NCBI GenBank assembly: GCA_040902885.1
Contig: JBBDWK010000068.1
Coordinates: forward strand, 1-64,000
Source of the DNA: JBBDWK01 sp040902885
Lineage (GTDB): Bacteria; Acidobacteriota; Terriglobia; Bryobacterales; Bryobacteraceae
Length of the DNA stretch: 64,000 bases
Direction: 5' to 3'
In this document: positions 42,714-54,291 of the stretch, piece by piece
How positions within the stretch are numbered: the stretch's first letter is position 1
How the letters are laid out: each line of letters starts with the position of its first letter
Notes under the pieces: generated by a model
What the model was told of the DNA's origin: nothing
Seen by the model: only the letters and a program-made list of their open reading frames with translations
The model's database searches: none
Program-made: the position numbers and the translations under genes

Positions 42714-43724
42714 TTAGCACATCAGGTCCTTGAGCGATTTTTCGTACGGCGGGCGCGCCACGCCGCGCTCCGTAATTATAGCCGTTACGTACCGGCTGGG
42801 AGTCACATCGAAGGCCGGGTTCTCGACGGCGGTGCCCTCCGGCGCTATCCGCACGCCGAACACGTGAGTCACTTCGCCGGCCGGGCGCTGCTCGATGGGA
42901 ATCTCGTCGCCGCTCGCGAGGCTCAGGTCCATGGTGGAAACCGGCGCCGCCACATAGAACGGAATGTTGTTCTCCTTCGCCAGCACCGCCACCGAATACG
43001 TTCCCACCTTGTTGGCCACATCCCCGTTGGCCGCGACGCGGTCCGCGCCCACCACCACGCACCCGATCCGCCCGGACTTCAGAAAATGCCCCGCCATGTT
43101 GTCCGTGATCAGCGTCGCCGGGATGCCGTCCTGTTGCAGCTCCCAAACCGTGAGGCGCGCCCCTTGCAGGAACGGGCGCGTCTCATCGGCGAAAACGTCC
43201 ACCCTTTTTCCGGAACAGATGGCCGCGCGAATCACGCCGAGCGCCGTTCCGTAGCCCGCGGTCGCGAGCGCCCCGGCGTTGCAGTGCGTCAGCACGGTCT
43301 TGCCGTCGGGAACCAGGGGCGCGCCATTGCGTCCGATGGCTTCGTTGATGGCGATGTCCTCCAGGCGGATCTGCCGCGCCTCTTCGACCAGCCGGGCGCG
43401 CACCTCCTCCACCGGCCGGCCTTCCAGAGACTCGTACAGTTCCTTCATGCGGTCCAGCGCCCAAAACAGGTTTACCGCCGTGGGCCGGGTATGGGCCAGA
43501 GTGTCGCAAATCGCATCGATGCCGTCGTCGGAATGAAGGACACCCAGGGCGACTCCCATGGCTGCCGCCACCCCGATGGCCGGCGCCCCCCGGATGACCA
43601 TGCCCCGGATCGCCTCGGCCACCTCCTGGTAGGTCCGGCACGTGACATACACCGTGTCGCGCGGCAGCTTCGTCTGGTCGATCATGACGACGCCCGCCTC
43701 GGTCCACTGAATCGTTTCTACCAT
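42714..43724 (-). CDS. mtnA: S-methyl-5-thioribose-1-phosphate isomerase MtnA
   Basis: 336 aa from ATG 43724. The longer open frame is the shadow of the CPBP gene, and this ATG overlaps that gene's stop by 7 bases. Family motifs are IRGAPAIGVAAAMG (44-57), the catalytic Cys C148 in LTHCNAGALATAGYGTALG, and the catalytic Asp D228 in VVVGADRVAANGDVANKVGTYS. The enzyme isomerises methylthioribose-1-phosphate to methylthioribulose-1-phosphate in the methionine salvage pathway, which recycles the methylthioadenosine made during spermidine synthesis. Other salvage genes are not in the window. Confidence 0.94.
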   Translation of the reverse strand: MVETIQWTEAGVVMIDQTKLPRDTVYVTCRTYQEVAEAIRGMVIRGAPAIGVAAAMGVALGVLHSDDGIDAICDTLAHTRPTAVNLFWALDRMKELYESLEGRPVEEVRARLVEEARQIRLEDIAINEAIGRNGAPLVPDGKTVLTHCNAGALATAGYGTALGVIRAAICSGKRVDVFADETRPFLQGARLTVWELQQDGIPATLITDNMAGHFLKSGRIGCVVVGADRVAANGDVANKVGTYSVAVLAKENNIPFYVAAPVSTMDLSLASGDEIPIEQRPAGEVTHVFGVRIAPEGTAVENPAFDVTPSRYVTAIITERGVARPPYEKSLKDLMC

Positions 43725-44434
43725 GCGTTGGGTAAATGCCTCCACTGCGTGAGAAGTGAGATAAAGAACGTGAGATTGTACGCGGCGTGGGCGGCAGTAG
43801 CCGCCATGGTCGAGCCCGTGCGGTGCCGGATCCATCCGAATGCCATTCCGGCGAGAGTGACCAGCAGGCCGTGCCGCCATGAAAACGCGTACTGTTGCAG
43901 GTGCAGCAGCCCGAACGGCAGGGCCGCCAGAAGAATGCCCGGCGCGGTTCCCAGAGAGCGCACCAGCAGCGGCTGGAGGAATCCGCGGAAGGCAAGTTCT
44001 TCGAAGAAGGGTCCCAGCGTGACGGCGAATATGCCCACCAGAACGACGCTGCGCCGGTCGGCAAGCAGTTCTCGCATCGGCGTCTCGATATCCGGGGTTT
44101 GCAGCAGCGCTCCAACCATGGCCACGGCAAGCGCCAGCCCGATTCCCTGCAAGGCGAGGATGCCCAGACTTTCCTCCGGCCGCACCCATCCCAAGGATTC
44201 CCAGAACGGGCGCCGGTACTGCACGCGGATGATTCCGTACAAAGCCAGCAACAGCAGCCCATACCCGGTGAACTGCGAGGAAATGAGCATTTCCGCACGG
44301 GTTTCGGGACGAAGGCGAATCAGTTGTGTGAATCCGAGCACCAGCAGATGGCCCAGCAGCATCGCGGGCAGCGTCAGCGCCACGAAAAGCGCAATATCCT
44401 GATATCTCCAGAAGGCCTCTTGGGTTCGGGCCAT
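43718..44434 (-). CDS. CPBP (CAAX) family intramembrane metalloprotease
   Basis: 238 aa with about seven membrane helices. The three active-site motifs are present: E145-E146-L-A-F-R150 within GPFFEELAFRGFLQP, FGLLHL with H178, and HAAYN with H216 and N220. Family members are membrane-embedded glutamate proteases or non-proteolytic membrane proteins; substrate unknown. It lies 6 bases after the deoxyhypusine-synthase-like gene and overlaps mtnA by 7 bases. Confidence 0.9.
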   Translation of the reverse strand: MARTQEAFWRYQDIALFVALTLPAMLLGHLLVLGFTQLIRLRPETRAEMLISSQFTGYGLLLLALYGIIRVQYRRPFWESLGWVRPEESLGILALQGIGLALAVAMVGALLQTPDIETPMRELLADRRSVVLVGIFAVTLGPFFEELAFRGFLQPLLVRSLGTAPGILLAALPFGLLHLQQYAFSWRHGLLVTLAGMAFGWIRHRTGSTMAATAAHAAYNLTFFISLLTQWRHLPNAW

Positions 44435-44440
44435 GTGCGC

Positions 44441-45399
44441 CTACTCCGGCTCCATTTCCGCCAGCGTTGCCGCCAGAAGAGGCAGCATCAACTCGTGATG
44501 CCCGGTGAGCGAATATCCGCGTCCGCCCGAGCCGGCATGCGGTCTCTCCACTACATTTACGCGCGGACGGTAGTGTTGCAGAAAGTCCAGATTCACCGTG
44601 GTGAACTCAGCAAGCGAATGTCCAAGGTTTCGTACGGTCGAGACCGCTTTGAGAAACACTTCCGGCAGGACCACGGCCGAGCCGGCGTTCAGGTACACGC
44701 CGCCGCCGTCCAGTTCGCGCACTAGCGAGCAGAGCAGGCGGAAATCGCGATGCGTGGCGCTTCCCAGCGCGGCTGGATTGACGGCGGGATGGGTGTGCGT
44801 CGTATCGGTTCCCATGGCAATGTGAACCGTAACCGGAACCGCGCGTCGCCAAGCCTGAAGCAGCAGGCTGCTCTCCGCATACGGCGCCGCCGCGATGCAG
44901 GAGAGCTTCTGTCCCAGCGCCTCGCCCAGGCCTATGGTGTGACGCTCGGCCTCGTCGGCGGCGGCATTCATCTCGCGACCCGTCTCTTCGGCCGCGCCGA
45001 ACCGCCCATCCGGCAGCACCGCCTCCACATCCTCGCTGGTATGCCCTGCTATTGCGATCTCAAAATCGTGGATAGCGGCCGATCCGTTCATGGCAAAGGC
45101 CGTGGCATAGCCCCGCTCCATGAGGTCGATGAGTACCGGCGAAAGGCCGCACTTGATGACGTGCCCGCCTAGGCCCCACACGATCGCGCGCCGTTCGCGC
45201 CGCGCTGCGTGCAACGCCTGGAGCACTTCGCGAAAGGCATCTCCGGCAAGGATGGCGGGAAGAGAATCGAGCCACCCTCGCATCCCGCCGCCTTTTCGAT
45301 AGCGTTTGGCGAAGCTTTCCACGCGCACTTTGCCGCCGCGCTCCGCGATGGGCACGGTATGCAGGCCGCCAAGCGCCAGCGGCTGTATGGGGTAGCGGC

Positions 45400-45403
<4 letters not shown>
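44441..45403 (-). CDS. Deoxyhypusine-synthase-like protein, probably lacking the catalytic lysine
   Basis: 320 aa. The middle matches deoxyhypusine synthase: GGHVIKCGLSPVLIDLMERG, AFAMNGSAAIHDFEIAIAGHTSEDV and HRDFRLLCSLVRELDGGGVYLNAGSAV, which form the NAD and spermidine pockets. In the region where the true enzyme has a W-G-K motif with the imine-forming lysine, this protein reads AGSGGRGYSLTGHHELMLPL, with no lysine. It is therefore either a homologue with another chemistry or a non-catalytic NAD-binding protein. It overlaps uvrA by ATGA and sits two genes before mtnA, which recycles the by-product of spermidine synthesis, so a polyamine link is plausible. Confidence 0.8.
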
Positions 45404-48174
<2,771 letters not shown>

Positions 48175-48268
48175 AGTGGGAGTCGGGAGGGAGGCCCAGC
48201 TTCTATTGTGGCGCGCGGCGCGTAGCGGCGCAAATACGAAACTTCAGCTTGACGCAGCAGCACGCAGA

Positions 48269-48332
48269 CTGAGCCGCGACTGTAAGGAGCGGTTGCAGGG
48301 TGCCCGGACCGCTTCCTACGGGCGCGGCTCAG
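48269..48332. repeat. Extragenic palindromic (REP-like) element
   Basis: Arms at 48269-48293 and 48308-48332, matching in 21 of 25 positions with the first ten perfect (CTGAGCCGCG / CGCGGCTCAG), 14-base loop. It lies between uvrA and the esterase. An A-run follows on the plus strand and no T-run follows on either strand in the transcribed sense, so it is not an intrinsic terminator for the flanking minus-strand genes. The shape suggests a dispersed REP-type repeat. Confidence 0.65.
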
Positions 48333-48374
48333 AAAAAGCTTATGCGCACCCCCGGCAGAAACGCGGAAGCGGCG

Positions 48375-50258
48375 CTACTGCAATTTCCAGGCGTCGTCGA
48401 ACAGCCCGGCCAGCGCCACCCGGTCTTCCGGCCCAAGAATTGCGTAGTCGCCCAAGCGGGGGAACAGCAGGGCGTTGGTGCCGCGAAATTCTTTCTCATG
48501 AAAGGTGTGGCCGCTGTTGACGACCACATAGCGCTTTGGGTTGAGCGGATTGGGATAAATCAGGACCGGCATGTGGTCGCCCGCCGGAAACTTCCGCGAG
48601 CCAACTTGAACGAACTGTGTATTCCATTGGATGGGAAGGCGCGCCGCGATGCGGGCGAGAACGTTGTTGCTTCCCGGATCGCCGAAGAGAATCAGATTGT
48701 AATCCGCAATGTCCCCGTCCGAGACTTTCGCGTCGTCCCGCACAAGCACGTCCCCTCGGAGCCACTTCGCGAACTCCCTGGAAAACAGATCGAAGGCCGC
48801 CATGGCGCGGTCGTGTACCTTGGGATGGAGGGGTTCGCCGGTGGGGCGCACGCAAAGGAAAGGACCGCGAAACGCGTCGTCAATCGGTCCTTGCAGCCCA
48901 TGCACTTTTCTCAGCCCGGCATCGCCCGAAGACGCCGCCTGCCATTTGCCCTGCCTCTTTTCGAGCGCCGCATGGAAGGGCAGCTTCTGGCCGTCGATAT
49001 CGATGCCCGATCCTTTGTCGAGTTTGAGCCGGGCCACGTTTTTAGTCCGGATGGTCAACGCGCCGCTCTCGCTTTTGACGGCATCCACTTCGACCCGCCC
49101 GTAATGCTTTTCTAGACCTTCAACTTCGACCCAATAGGACCGGTTAAAGCGCGTCGTATAGGTTACGAAGCGGATACGCTCGGGCGGCTTCCTCCCCATG
49201 CGTACGGCCACTTCGATGAACTCGTCCGATTCGTGCTTGCTATCGACGTGAAACTTGTGGCCGATCTGGGGGCCGACCAGGAACAGCGCACGCAGGTCCG
49301 TCCCCGTCCAGCGGAACGGGGGTTCGGCTTTGAAGTGAAAACCTTCTCGCGTGAGCTGCTCGCGGATGTTCACCGACGCGGTCAGTTGCGCATCCAACTC
49401 GCCGCCATAGCCGACCGTGGGGACGTTGAACGCGTTGAGCGCGTAATCGACCGCGTCATAGATATGCAGCGGCGCGGCCTGGTAGGGCGGCAGATCGGGT
49501 TGCTTTGCGTACTTTACCGTATCGGTAAAGCCGGCTCCGGCTTCGATGGCCGCCCATCGGTCCGGATAGTGCAACCCGATGTGCCACGTTCCGGCGCCGC
49601 CCATGGAGAAGCCACGAAGGACAATGCGATCGTCGTCAATCCGGTAGCGCTTTTTGACGGCGGCAATGGCCTCCATCACGTCGGTTTCGCCCGCCCACCG
49701 GTAGGCATTATTGGTACGGCCGAAGACTTCGAGCTGGATGAAATTCTGCGCGGGCGGAGCCGGTTTGCCGAGATCTTGCGCGGCGAGGAAACTGACTTCG
49801 TTCAGTCTCGCGTTGCGGCCATGCAGGATGACGTCGAGCCGCACGCTGCGTTTGGCGTCATAGCTTTCCGGCACGACCACGGCATAAGGCTGGAGACTGC
49901 CGTCCACGCGCGAGCGGTAGGCCAGGGAAACGCGGCCTTTGCGATTCTTCCATGAAGCCTGCCCGCGCTCCAGTTCTTTCGCCCGCTCCAGGCCTCGCGC
50001 GAGCACGGCCAGCGTGTCCGCGACCGTCTCTTTCCTGAAAAACTCTTCGTCGTAGCGGAGAATCCACTCTCCGGCTTTCCGATAAATCGCGACGTCCGCC
50101 AGAAGCTCGGGGTCCGCGCCGCGGGTTTCCAGCTTCCGGACCGCATCCGTCAGTTCGGTGAGGCGTGCGCGGATCTGCTCGCGCTGTTGCGCGGTGGGAG
50201 GAAAGGGCTGCGCCAGGGCGGCGCCGGCCGCAAGGAGTATGGCGAGGACGTTTCGCAT
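48375..50258 (-). CDS. Large exported alpha/beta-hydrolase (prolyl-oligopeptidase/esterase type)
   Basis: 627 aa from ATG 50258; the first 50 codons of the longer frame overlap the divergent gene and lack a ribosome site. A signal peptide (ending AALAQ) is followed by a helical region (20-115) and an alpha/beta-hydrolase core with LDVILHGRN (oxyanion region), WAGETDVMEAI and the nucleophile S218 in LRGFSMGGAG. It resembles exported feruloyl- or polyester-cleaving esterases with a long C-terminal domain containing a Gly-rich LILFGDPGSNNVL segment. The acid and histidine of the triad are not assignable with confidence. Divergent from the threonine-dehydratase gene. Confidence 0.8.
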   Translation of the reverse strand: MRNVLAILLAAGAALAQPFPPTAQQREQIRARLTELTDAVRKLETRGADPELLADVAIYRKAGEWILRYDEEFFRKETVADTLAVLARGLERAKELERGQASWKNRKGRVSLAYRSRVDGSLQPYAVVVPESYDAKRSVRLDVILHGRNARLNEVSFLAAQDLGKPAPPAQNFIQLEVFGRTNNAYRWAGETDVMEAIAAVKKRYRIDDDRIVLRGFSMGGAGTWHIGLHYPDRWAAIEAGAGFTDTVKYAKQPDLPPYQAAPLHIYDAVDYALNAFNVPTVGYGGELDAQLTASVNIREQLTREGFHFKAEPPFRWTGTDLRALFLVGPQIGHKFHVDSKHESDEFIEVAVRMGRKPPERIRFVTYTTRFNRSYWVEVEGLEKHYGRVEVDAVKSESGALTIRTKNVARLKLDKGSGIDIDGQKLPFHAALEKRQGKWQAASSGDAGLRKVHGLQGPIDDAFRGPFLCVRPTGEPLHPKVHDRAMAAFDLFSREFAKWLRGDVLVRDDAKVSDGDIADYNLILFGDPGSNNVLARIAARLPIQWNTQFVQVGSRKFPAGDHMPVLIYPNPLNPKRYVVVNSGHTFHEKEFRGTNALLFPRLGDYAILGPEDRVALAGLFDDAWKLQ

Positions 50259-50319
50259 CGGAACCTCGCCAGCTACGATAACATGCGTCCGCCCGCTCCG
50301 TTCCGATACATTGGAGGAA

Positions 50320-51279
50320 ATGACTGCTGCCCTCTTCCCGACTGCCCGGACCATCGAAGAAGCAAGCGAGCGCATCCGCTCCATCGCGCGGCGGACGCCC
50401 GTCCTCACCTCGCAGAGCTTCGACGCTCACGCGAACTGCGAGGTTCATTTCAAATGCGAGAACTTTCAGAAGGGCGGATCGTTCAAAATTCGCGGCGCCT
50501 CGAACCTGATTCTCTCCATTCCCAAGGCCGGCCTGGAGAAGGGCATCGTGGCGTATTCATCCGGGAATCATGCCCAGGCGGTGGCCATCGCGGCGCGGCA
50601 CGTGGGCGCGCCGGCAACCATCGTGATGCCGGCCGACGCTCCGCGCTCGAAACTGGAAGCGACGGCGGCGCAGGGCGCGCGCATCGTCACTTACGACCGT
50701 CTGCGCGAGAGCCGCGAGGAGATTGCCGCGCGCATCCTGGAAGAATCCGGCGCCACCCTGGTGCCTCCCTTCGATCATCCCTGCATCATGGCGGGGCAGG
50801 GAACCACGGCGCGCGAGTTTCTCGAACAGGCGCCAGGCATCGAGGCGCTGATCACTCCCGTAGGCGGGGGCGGGCTGCTCTCGGGTTGCGCCGTGGCTGC
50901 GCGCGCAGGGAAGCCGTCAATTCGCATTTTGGGCGCCGAACCCGAGCTGTCTAACGACACGTTCTTGTCGCTTCAGGCGGGCCGCCACGTGGAGGTCGAT
51001 CCTTCGAGAACCATCGCCGACGGCCTGCGCGCGCCTACTCCCGGTAAGCTGACGTTTCCCGTGATTCAGAGCCACGTCGAGCGCATCCTGCTGGTCAGCG
51101 AAGACGAGATTCGGGCCACGGTGAAGTTCCTGCTGACGCGCATGAAGATTCTGGTGGAGCCGAGCGGCGCGGTTGCCGCCGCGGCCGTGTTCTTTCGCAA
51201 GCTGCCGGAGGAGATCCGGTCCGTGGGCGTGGTGCTGTCGGGAGGAAACGTGGACTTCGATCAGCTTGTCCGCTACTAA
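50320..51279 (+). CDS. Threonine/serine dehydratase or serine racemase (PLP fold type II)
   Basis: 319 aa from ATG 50320 after TTGGAGGAA; upstream codons of the longer frame overlap the esterase signal region. The PLP lysine is K56 in GGSFKIRGA, the substrate loop is YSSGNHAQAVA and the phosphate cradle is VGGGGLLSG. A Ser/Thr deaminase C-terminus ends VLSGGNVDFDQL. There is no C-terminal ACT regulatory domain, so it is the short, catabolic TdcB/serine-racemase-like type. Substrate preference is not resolvable by eye. Confidence 0.9.
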   Translation: MTAALFPTARTIEEASERIRSIARRTPVLTSQSFDAHANCEVHFKCENFQKGGSFKIRGASNLILSIPKAGLEKGIVAYSSGNHAQAVAIAARHVGAPATIVMPADAPRSKLEATAAQGARIVTYDRLRESREEIAARILEESGATLVPPFDHPCIMAGQGTTAREFLEQAPGIEALITPVGGGGLLSGCAVAARAGKPSIRILGAEPELSNDTFLSLQAGRHVEVDPSRTIADGLRAPTPGKLTFPVIQSHVERILLVSEDEIRATVKFLLTRMKILVEPSGAVAAAAVFFRKLPEEIRSVGVVLSGGNVDFDQLVRY

Positions 51280-51370
51280 GAGGACTAAGCGCTCTGGACG
51301 TGCGTGGCGACAGAACGGCCGCCCGAGCGTAAGAGTGGCTTGGTACCATCGAAACAGAGGGAAATCTGCT

Positions 51371-51634
51371 ATGACCGTTCATCTCGATTGGCCGCCCGAC
51401 GTTGTTGCTCGCCTCAGCGAAGAAGCACGTCAGCGGGGGCTGTCTTTCGACGCGTACGTGCTCCAAGCCGTTCTTGAACGGAAGCCTCAGAACGGGACTC
51501 CCGCCCCCGGTGAAGCCGAGAGGCAGCGGGCTCGCGAAGAAGCGGGCCGAAGCATTCGCGAACTTCGCAAGGGCAACGTCCTCGGACCGGATCTCAGCAC
51601 TCGCGACCTTATTGAAGAGGGTCGGCGTTTTTGA
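51371..51634 (+). CDS. VapB-type antitoxin (module 1)
   Basis: 87 aa from ATG 51371; GAGGGAAA lies upstream. The N-terminal half looks like a small DNA-binding ribbon/helix domain (VARLSEEARQRGLSFDAYVLQAVLER), and the C-terminal half is the flexible toxin-binding arm (RSIRELRKGNVLGPDLSTRDLIEEGRRF). Its stop overlaps the PIN toxin TTG start by TTGA. As a type II antitoxin it should neutralise the toxin and repress its own promoter. Confidence 0.82.
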   Translation: MTVHLDWPPDVVARLSEEARQRGLSFDAYVLQAVLERKPQNGTPAPGEAERQRAREEAGRSIRELRKGNVLGPDLSTRDLIEEGRRF

Positions 51635-52050
51635 GTGCTTTCGTTCTTGACGCGTCGATCACAGCTGCCTGGTGCTTCGAGGATCAGGGCACTCCCTACA
51701 CGGATGCCGTCCTTCAGGCAGTTATCGACGGAGCGGATGTCTTCGTTCCCGCCATTTGGAGAGTCGAAGTCGCGAATGTGCTTGTAGTTGCCGAGCGGCG
51801 GAAAAAGATTGTACCCGAGAAAAGCGCGCGGTTCATCCAAGAGCTACAGCGATTTACGATTATCGTGGACGTTGACGGTCTGAATGAGGTGTTTAACGCC
51901 GTTATCAGCCACGCAAGGCTGTACCAGCGGAGCGCCTACGACGCTTCATATCTGGAGGTTGCTCATCGTCGTGGGCTTCCTTTCGCTACGAAGGATAAGC
52001 CGCTCAGGGCTGCCGCGGACGCACTTCGGATTTCGGTTTTTCAGCCGTGA
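51631..52050 (+). CDS. VapC-type PIN-domain toxin (module 1)
   Basis: 139 aa from TTG 51631, overlapping the antitoxin. PIN-domain acidic residues D7 (VLDAS), E46 (WRVEVAN), D104 (AYDASYLE) and D122 (ATKDKPL) are all present and should coordinate Mg2+ for RNA cleavage. Family toxins cut tRNA or rRNA when freed from the antitoxin. This module sits between the threonine-dehydratase gene and gap. Confidence 0.9.
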   Translation: MSAFVLDASITAAWCFEDQGTPYTDAVLQAVIDGADVFVPAIWRVEVANVLVVAERRKKIVPEKSARFIQELQRFTIIVDVDGLNEVFNAVISHARLYQRSAYDASYLEVAHRRGLPFATKDKPLRAAADALRISVFQP

Positions 52051-52142
52051 CAGCCGCGTGGGGCGCAGGGGACTGAACCGCGAAACCTGATATTCTGAAA
52101 AATAATCCCTAAAATCTTCACGTACAGGAGAAACTCCAACCG

Positions 52143-53153
52143 ATGGCAGTTAAAGTAGCGATCAACGGTTTTGGCCGCATCGGCCGTAATGTGGTCCGGG
52201 CGGGATTGAATCGCCAGGACGTCGAGTTTGTCGCGGTCAACGATCTTACGGACACTGGAACTCTGGCCCATTTGATGAAATACGACTCCGTCCTCGGGCC
52301 TCTCGATGCGGATGTCAAAGCAGAGCCGGACGCCATAATCGTCAACGGAAAACGGATCAAGGTTTTCGCCCAGAAGGATCCCGCTCAACTGGACTGGAGC
52401 TCGGTTGGGGCGGAGATCGTTGTGGAATCGACGGGAAGGTTTACCGACGCCAAGGACGCCTCCAAGCACCTGCGGGGAACAGTCAAGAAGGTGATCATTT
52501 CGGCGCCGGCGAAGAACGAGGACATCACCGTAGTCCTCGGCGTGAACGACGGCAAGTACGACCCAGCCAAGCACAACGTCGTCTCCAACGCGTCCTGCAC
52601 TACCAACTGCCTGGCTCCCCTGGTGAAGGTGCTCCATGAGAAGTTCGGAATCCAGAAGGGGTCGATGACAACGATCCACAGCTACACCAACGACCAGAAC
52701 GTCCTGGATTTTCCGCATGCGGATTTGCGCCGCGCGCGCGCCGCCGCGCTGAACATGATTCCGACCACGACCGGGGCCGCCAAGGCCATCGGACTGGTGA
52801 TGCCGGAGCTCAAGGGCAAACTGGACGGCTATGCCATGCGCGTCCCCACACCGAACGTGTCCGTGGTGGATCTGGTGGCCGTTCTCGATAAAAACACATC
52901 CACGGAAGAGGTGAACGCGGCGCTGCGCAAGGCCGCGGAAGGATCGCTGAAGGGCATCCTGGCCTATACGGAGGACCCCGTGGTGTCGAGCGATATGCTG
53001 CGCAATCCCAACAGCTCCATCGTGGACGCGGGGATGACGAAAGTGCTGGATGGCAACCTGGTGAAGGTTGTCTCCTGGTACGACAACGAATGGGGATATT
53101 CCTGCCGCATCGTCGACCTGATCGCGTTTCTCGCCAAGAAGGGACTGGCGTAA
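52143..53153 (+). CDS. gap: Glyceraldehyde-3-phosphate dehydrogenase
   Basis: 336 aa, full length. NAD-binding INGFGRIGRNVVRA (8-21), catalytic C152 in SNASCTTNCLAP, proton-relay H179 in TTIHSYTNDQ, the arginine loop LRRARAAALNMIPTTTGAA, and WYDNEWGYSCR near the C-terminus are all standard. The enzyme makes 1,3-bisphosphoglycerate in glycolysis. AGGAG lies 12 bases before ATG 52143, which is longer than usual; TAAAAT (52110-52115) is a candidate -10. It stands alone, not with pgk or tpi. Confidence 0.97.
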   Translation: MAVKVAINGFGRIGRNVVRAGLNRQDVEFVAVNDLTDTGTLAHLMKYDSVLGPLDADVKAEPDAIIVNGKRIKVFAQKDPAQLDWSSVGAEIVVESTGRFTDAKDASKHLRGTVKKVIISAPAKNEDITVVLGVNDGKYDPAKHNVVSNASCTTNCLAPLVKVLHEKFGIQKGSMTTIHSYTNDQNVLDFPHADLRRARAAALNMIPTTTGAAKAIGLVMPELKGKLDGYAMRVPTPNVSVVDLVAVLDKNTSTEEVNAALRKAAEGSLKGILAYTEDPVVSSDMLRNPNSSIVDAGMTKVLDGNLVKVVSWYDNEWGYSCRIVDLIAFLAKKGLA

Positions 53154-53169
53154 GTTCGAGCCGGGGGAT

Positions 53170-54213
53170 TTAAGCGGACTGTTTCCCCATCGAGAGTGCG
53201 CGCTCGTTTTTCTGGTTATAGAGAATCTCATCGGCCCGCGCTACCAGGTGCTCGCAGGATTCTCCCGGCTGGTGGGCGGCTACACCCGCGGACGCGGCAA
53301 CCAGAACCTTGATCTCCCGGAGGCGAAGCGGAATCAGATATTCGCCTCCGCACCGCTCCACCATCTGACTGGCGCGCGCCTCTGCCTGTTCGAGAGGACA
53401 GCTCAGTATGGCGAGAAACTCGTCGCCGCCCCATCGGCAGACCACATCGCGGGCGGCCAGTTGGGTCTGCAGCGATTTGGCGAAGATTCGGAGAACTTCA
53501 TCGCCGCAGAGGTGTCCCCATTTGTCGTTGACTTTCTTGAAGTAGTCCAGGTCGATCACCACGATTGAGAAGGGATCTCCGTCCGCTATGCGCTGCGCCA
53601 GCAGGCGCTCGCCTTCCCGCCGGTTGGGGATATTGGTAAGAGCATCGGTGGCGGCCAACTCCTCCACCTGCCGCAGACGCGCTTGAAGGCCTCGCAGTTC
53701 CGCCTCCATCCGGCTGACGGCCGCGCGGTTCTCCGATTGAACCGTCTGCGCCGAGTCTCGCATGGCGCCCACTTCCACGCGAAGACCCTGGCGAATCTGA
53801 TGCAAGTCGTCGCAGCGAGAGAGATCTTCGAGCTTCTTGGCAAAGTTCTGGAACTGAAGCCCGCACGCGTTGGCGTTGGCATTCATCTCTCCCGCCGCCT
53901 TTGCCAACAGGACAAGAATCTCTCGAAAATCCTCCTCTCTTCGGCTCAGATGTCCTGCCGACTCTTCGCTGTACCGCTTCAACTCGGTGGAAAGGGCCAG
54001 CGAAGCCCCGTAGAGATCGGCGGGCGACGGCTGCTCGGGAATCCCGGTCCGAAGGTTTTGCAACCGGTTCTGGTGCCGCGACCACAGCTCCCGATGTACC
54101 GGAAGGGCGTGTTCCTCAGTATCGCGGAGGGCTGCGATGAAACATTCGAGAGCCGCGCGAAACAGGTCGTTGTACCTGCCGATTTCATCCAAGGACTTCT
54201 TGAGCGAAATCAT
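53170..54213 (-). CDS. Diguanylate cyclase (GGDEF domain) without a visible inhibitory site
   Basis: 347 aa. The N-terminal 185 residues are helical with a coiled coil just before the catalytic domain. The GGDEF domain runs from about 185 to 345: metal D221 in VVIDLDYFKKVND, signature GGDEF at 262-266 in CRWGGDEFLAIL. It should make cyclic di-GMP from two GTP. The residues just before the signature read AARD rather than RxxD, so product inhibition at the I-site is probably absent. No membrane helices. Convergent with gap, 16 bases apart. Confidence 0.92.
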   Translation of the reverse strand: MISLKKSLDEIGRYNDLFRAALECFIAALRDTEEHALPVHRELWSRHQNRLQNLRTGIPEQPSPADLYGASLALSTELKRYSEESAGHLSRREEDFREILVLLAKAAGEMNANANACGLQFQNFAKKLEDLSRCDDLHQIRQGLRVEVGAMRDSAQTVQSENRAAVSRMEAELRGLQARLRQVEELAATDALTNIPNRREGERLLAQRIADGDPFSIVVIDLDYFKKVNDKWGHLCGDEVLRIFAKSLQTQLAARDVVCRWGGDEFLAILSCPLEQAEARASQMVERCGGEYLIPLRLREIKVLVAASAGVAAHQPGESCEHLVARADEILYNQKNERALSMGKQSA

Positions 54214-54277
54214 TCAAAGAGGAGATCGGAGGAACCGGGGCGATACTTTAATCCCGATTTTGGAAGTCTGCGGTGTG

Positions 54278-54283
54278 TAAAAT
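54278..54283 (+). promoter_or_regulatory. -10-like TAAAAT eight bases before a start codon
   Basis: TAAAAT at 54278-54283, with ATG 54292 eight bases on. There is no Shine-Dalgarno. The bases TAGTACCCCATGA around the start also occur before the S55 protease start at 36180. Confidence 0.38.
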
Positions 54284-54291
54284 AGTACCCC

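Noticed and set aside
43725..44189. In-frame N-terminal extension of mtnA to 491 aa
   Set aside because: The extension is the out-of-frame reading of the CPBP gene; MtnA normally begins at the MVETIQW-like segment, which matches ATG 43724.
48269..48332. Palindrome as an intrinsic terminator
   Set aside because: No T-run follows on the strand transcribed by the neighbouring genes; classed as a REP-like repeat.
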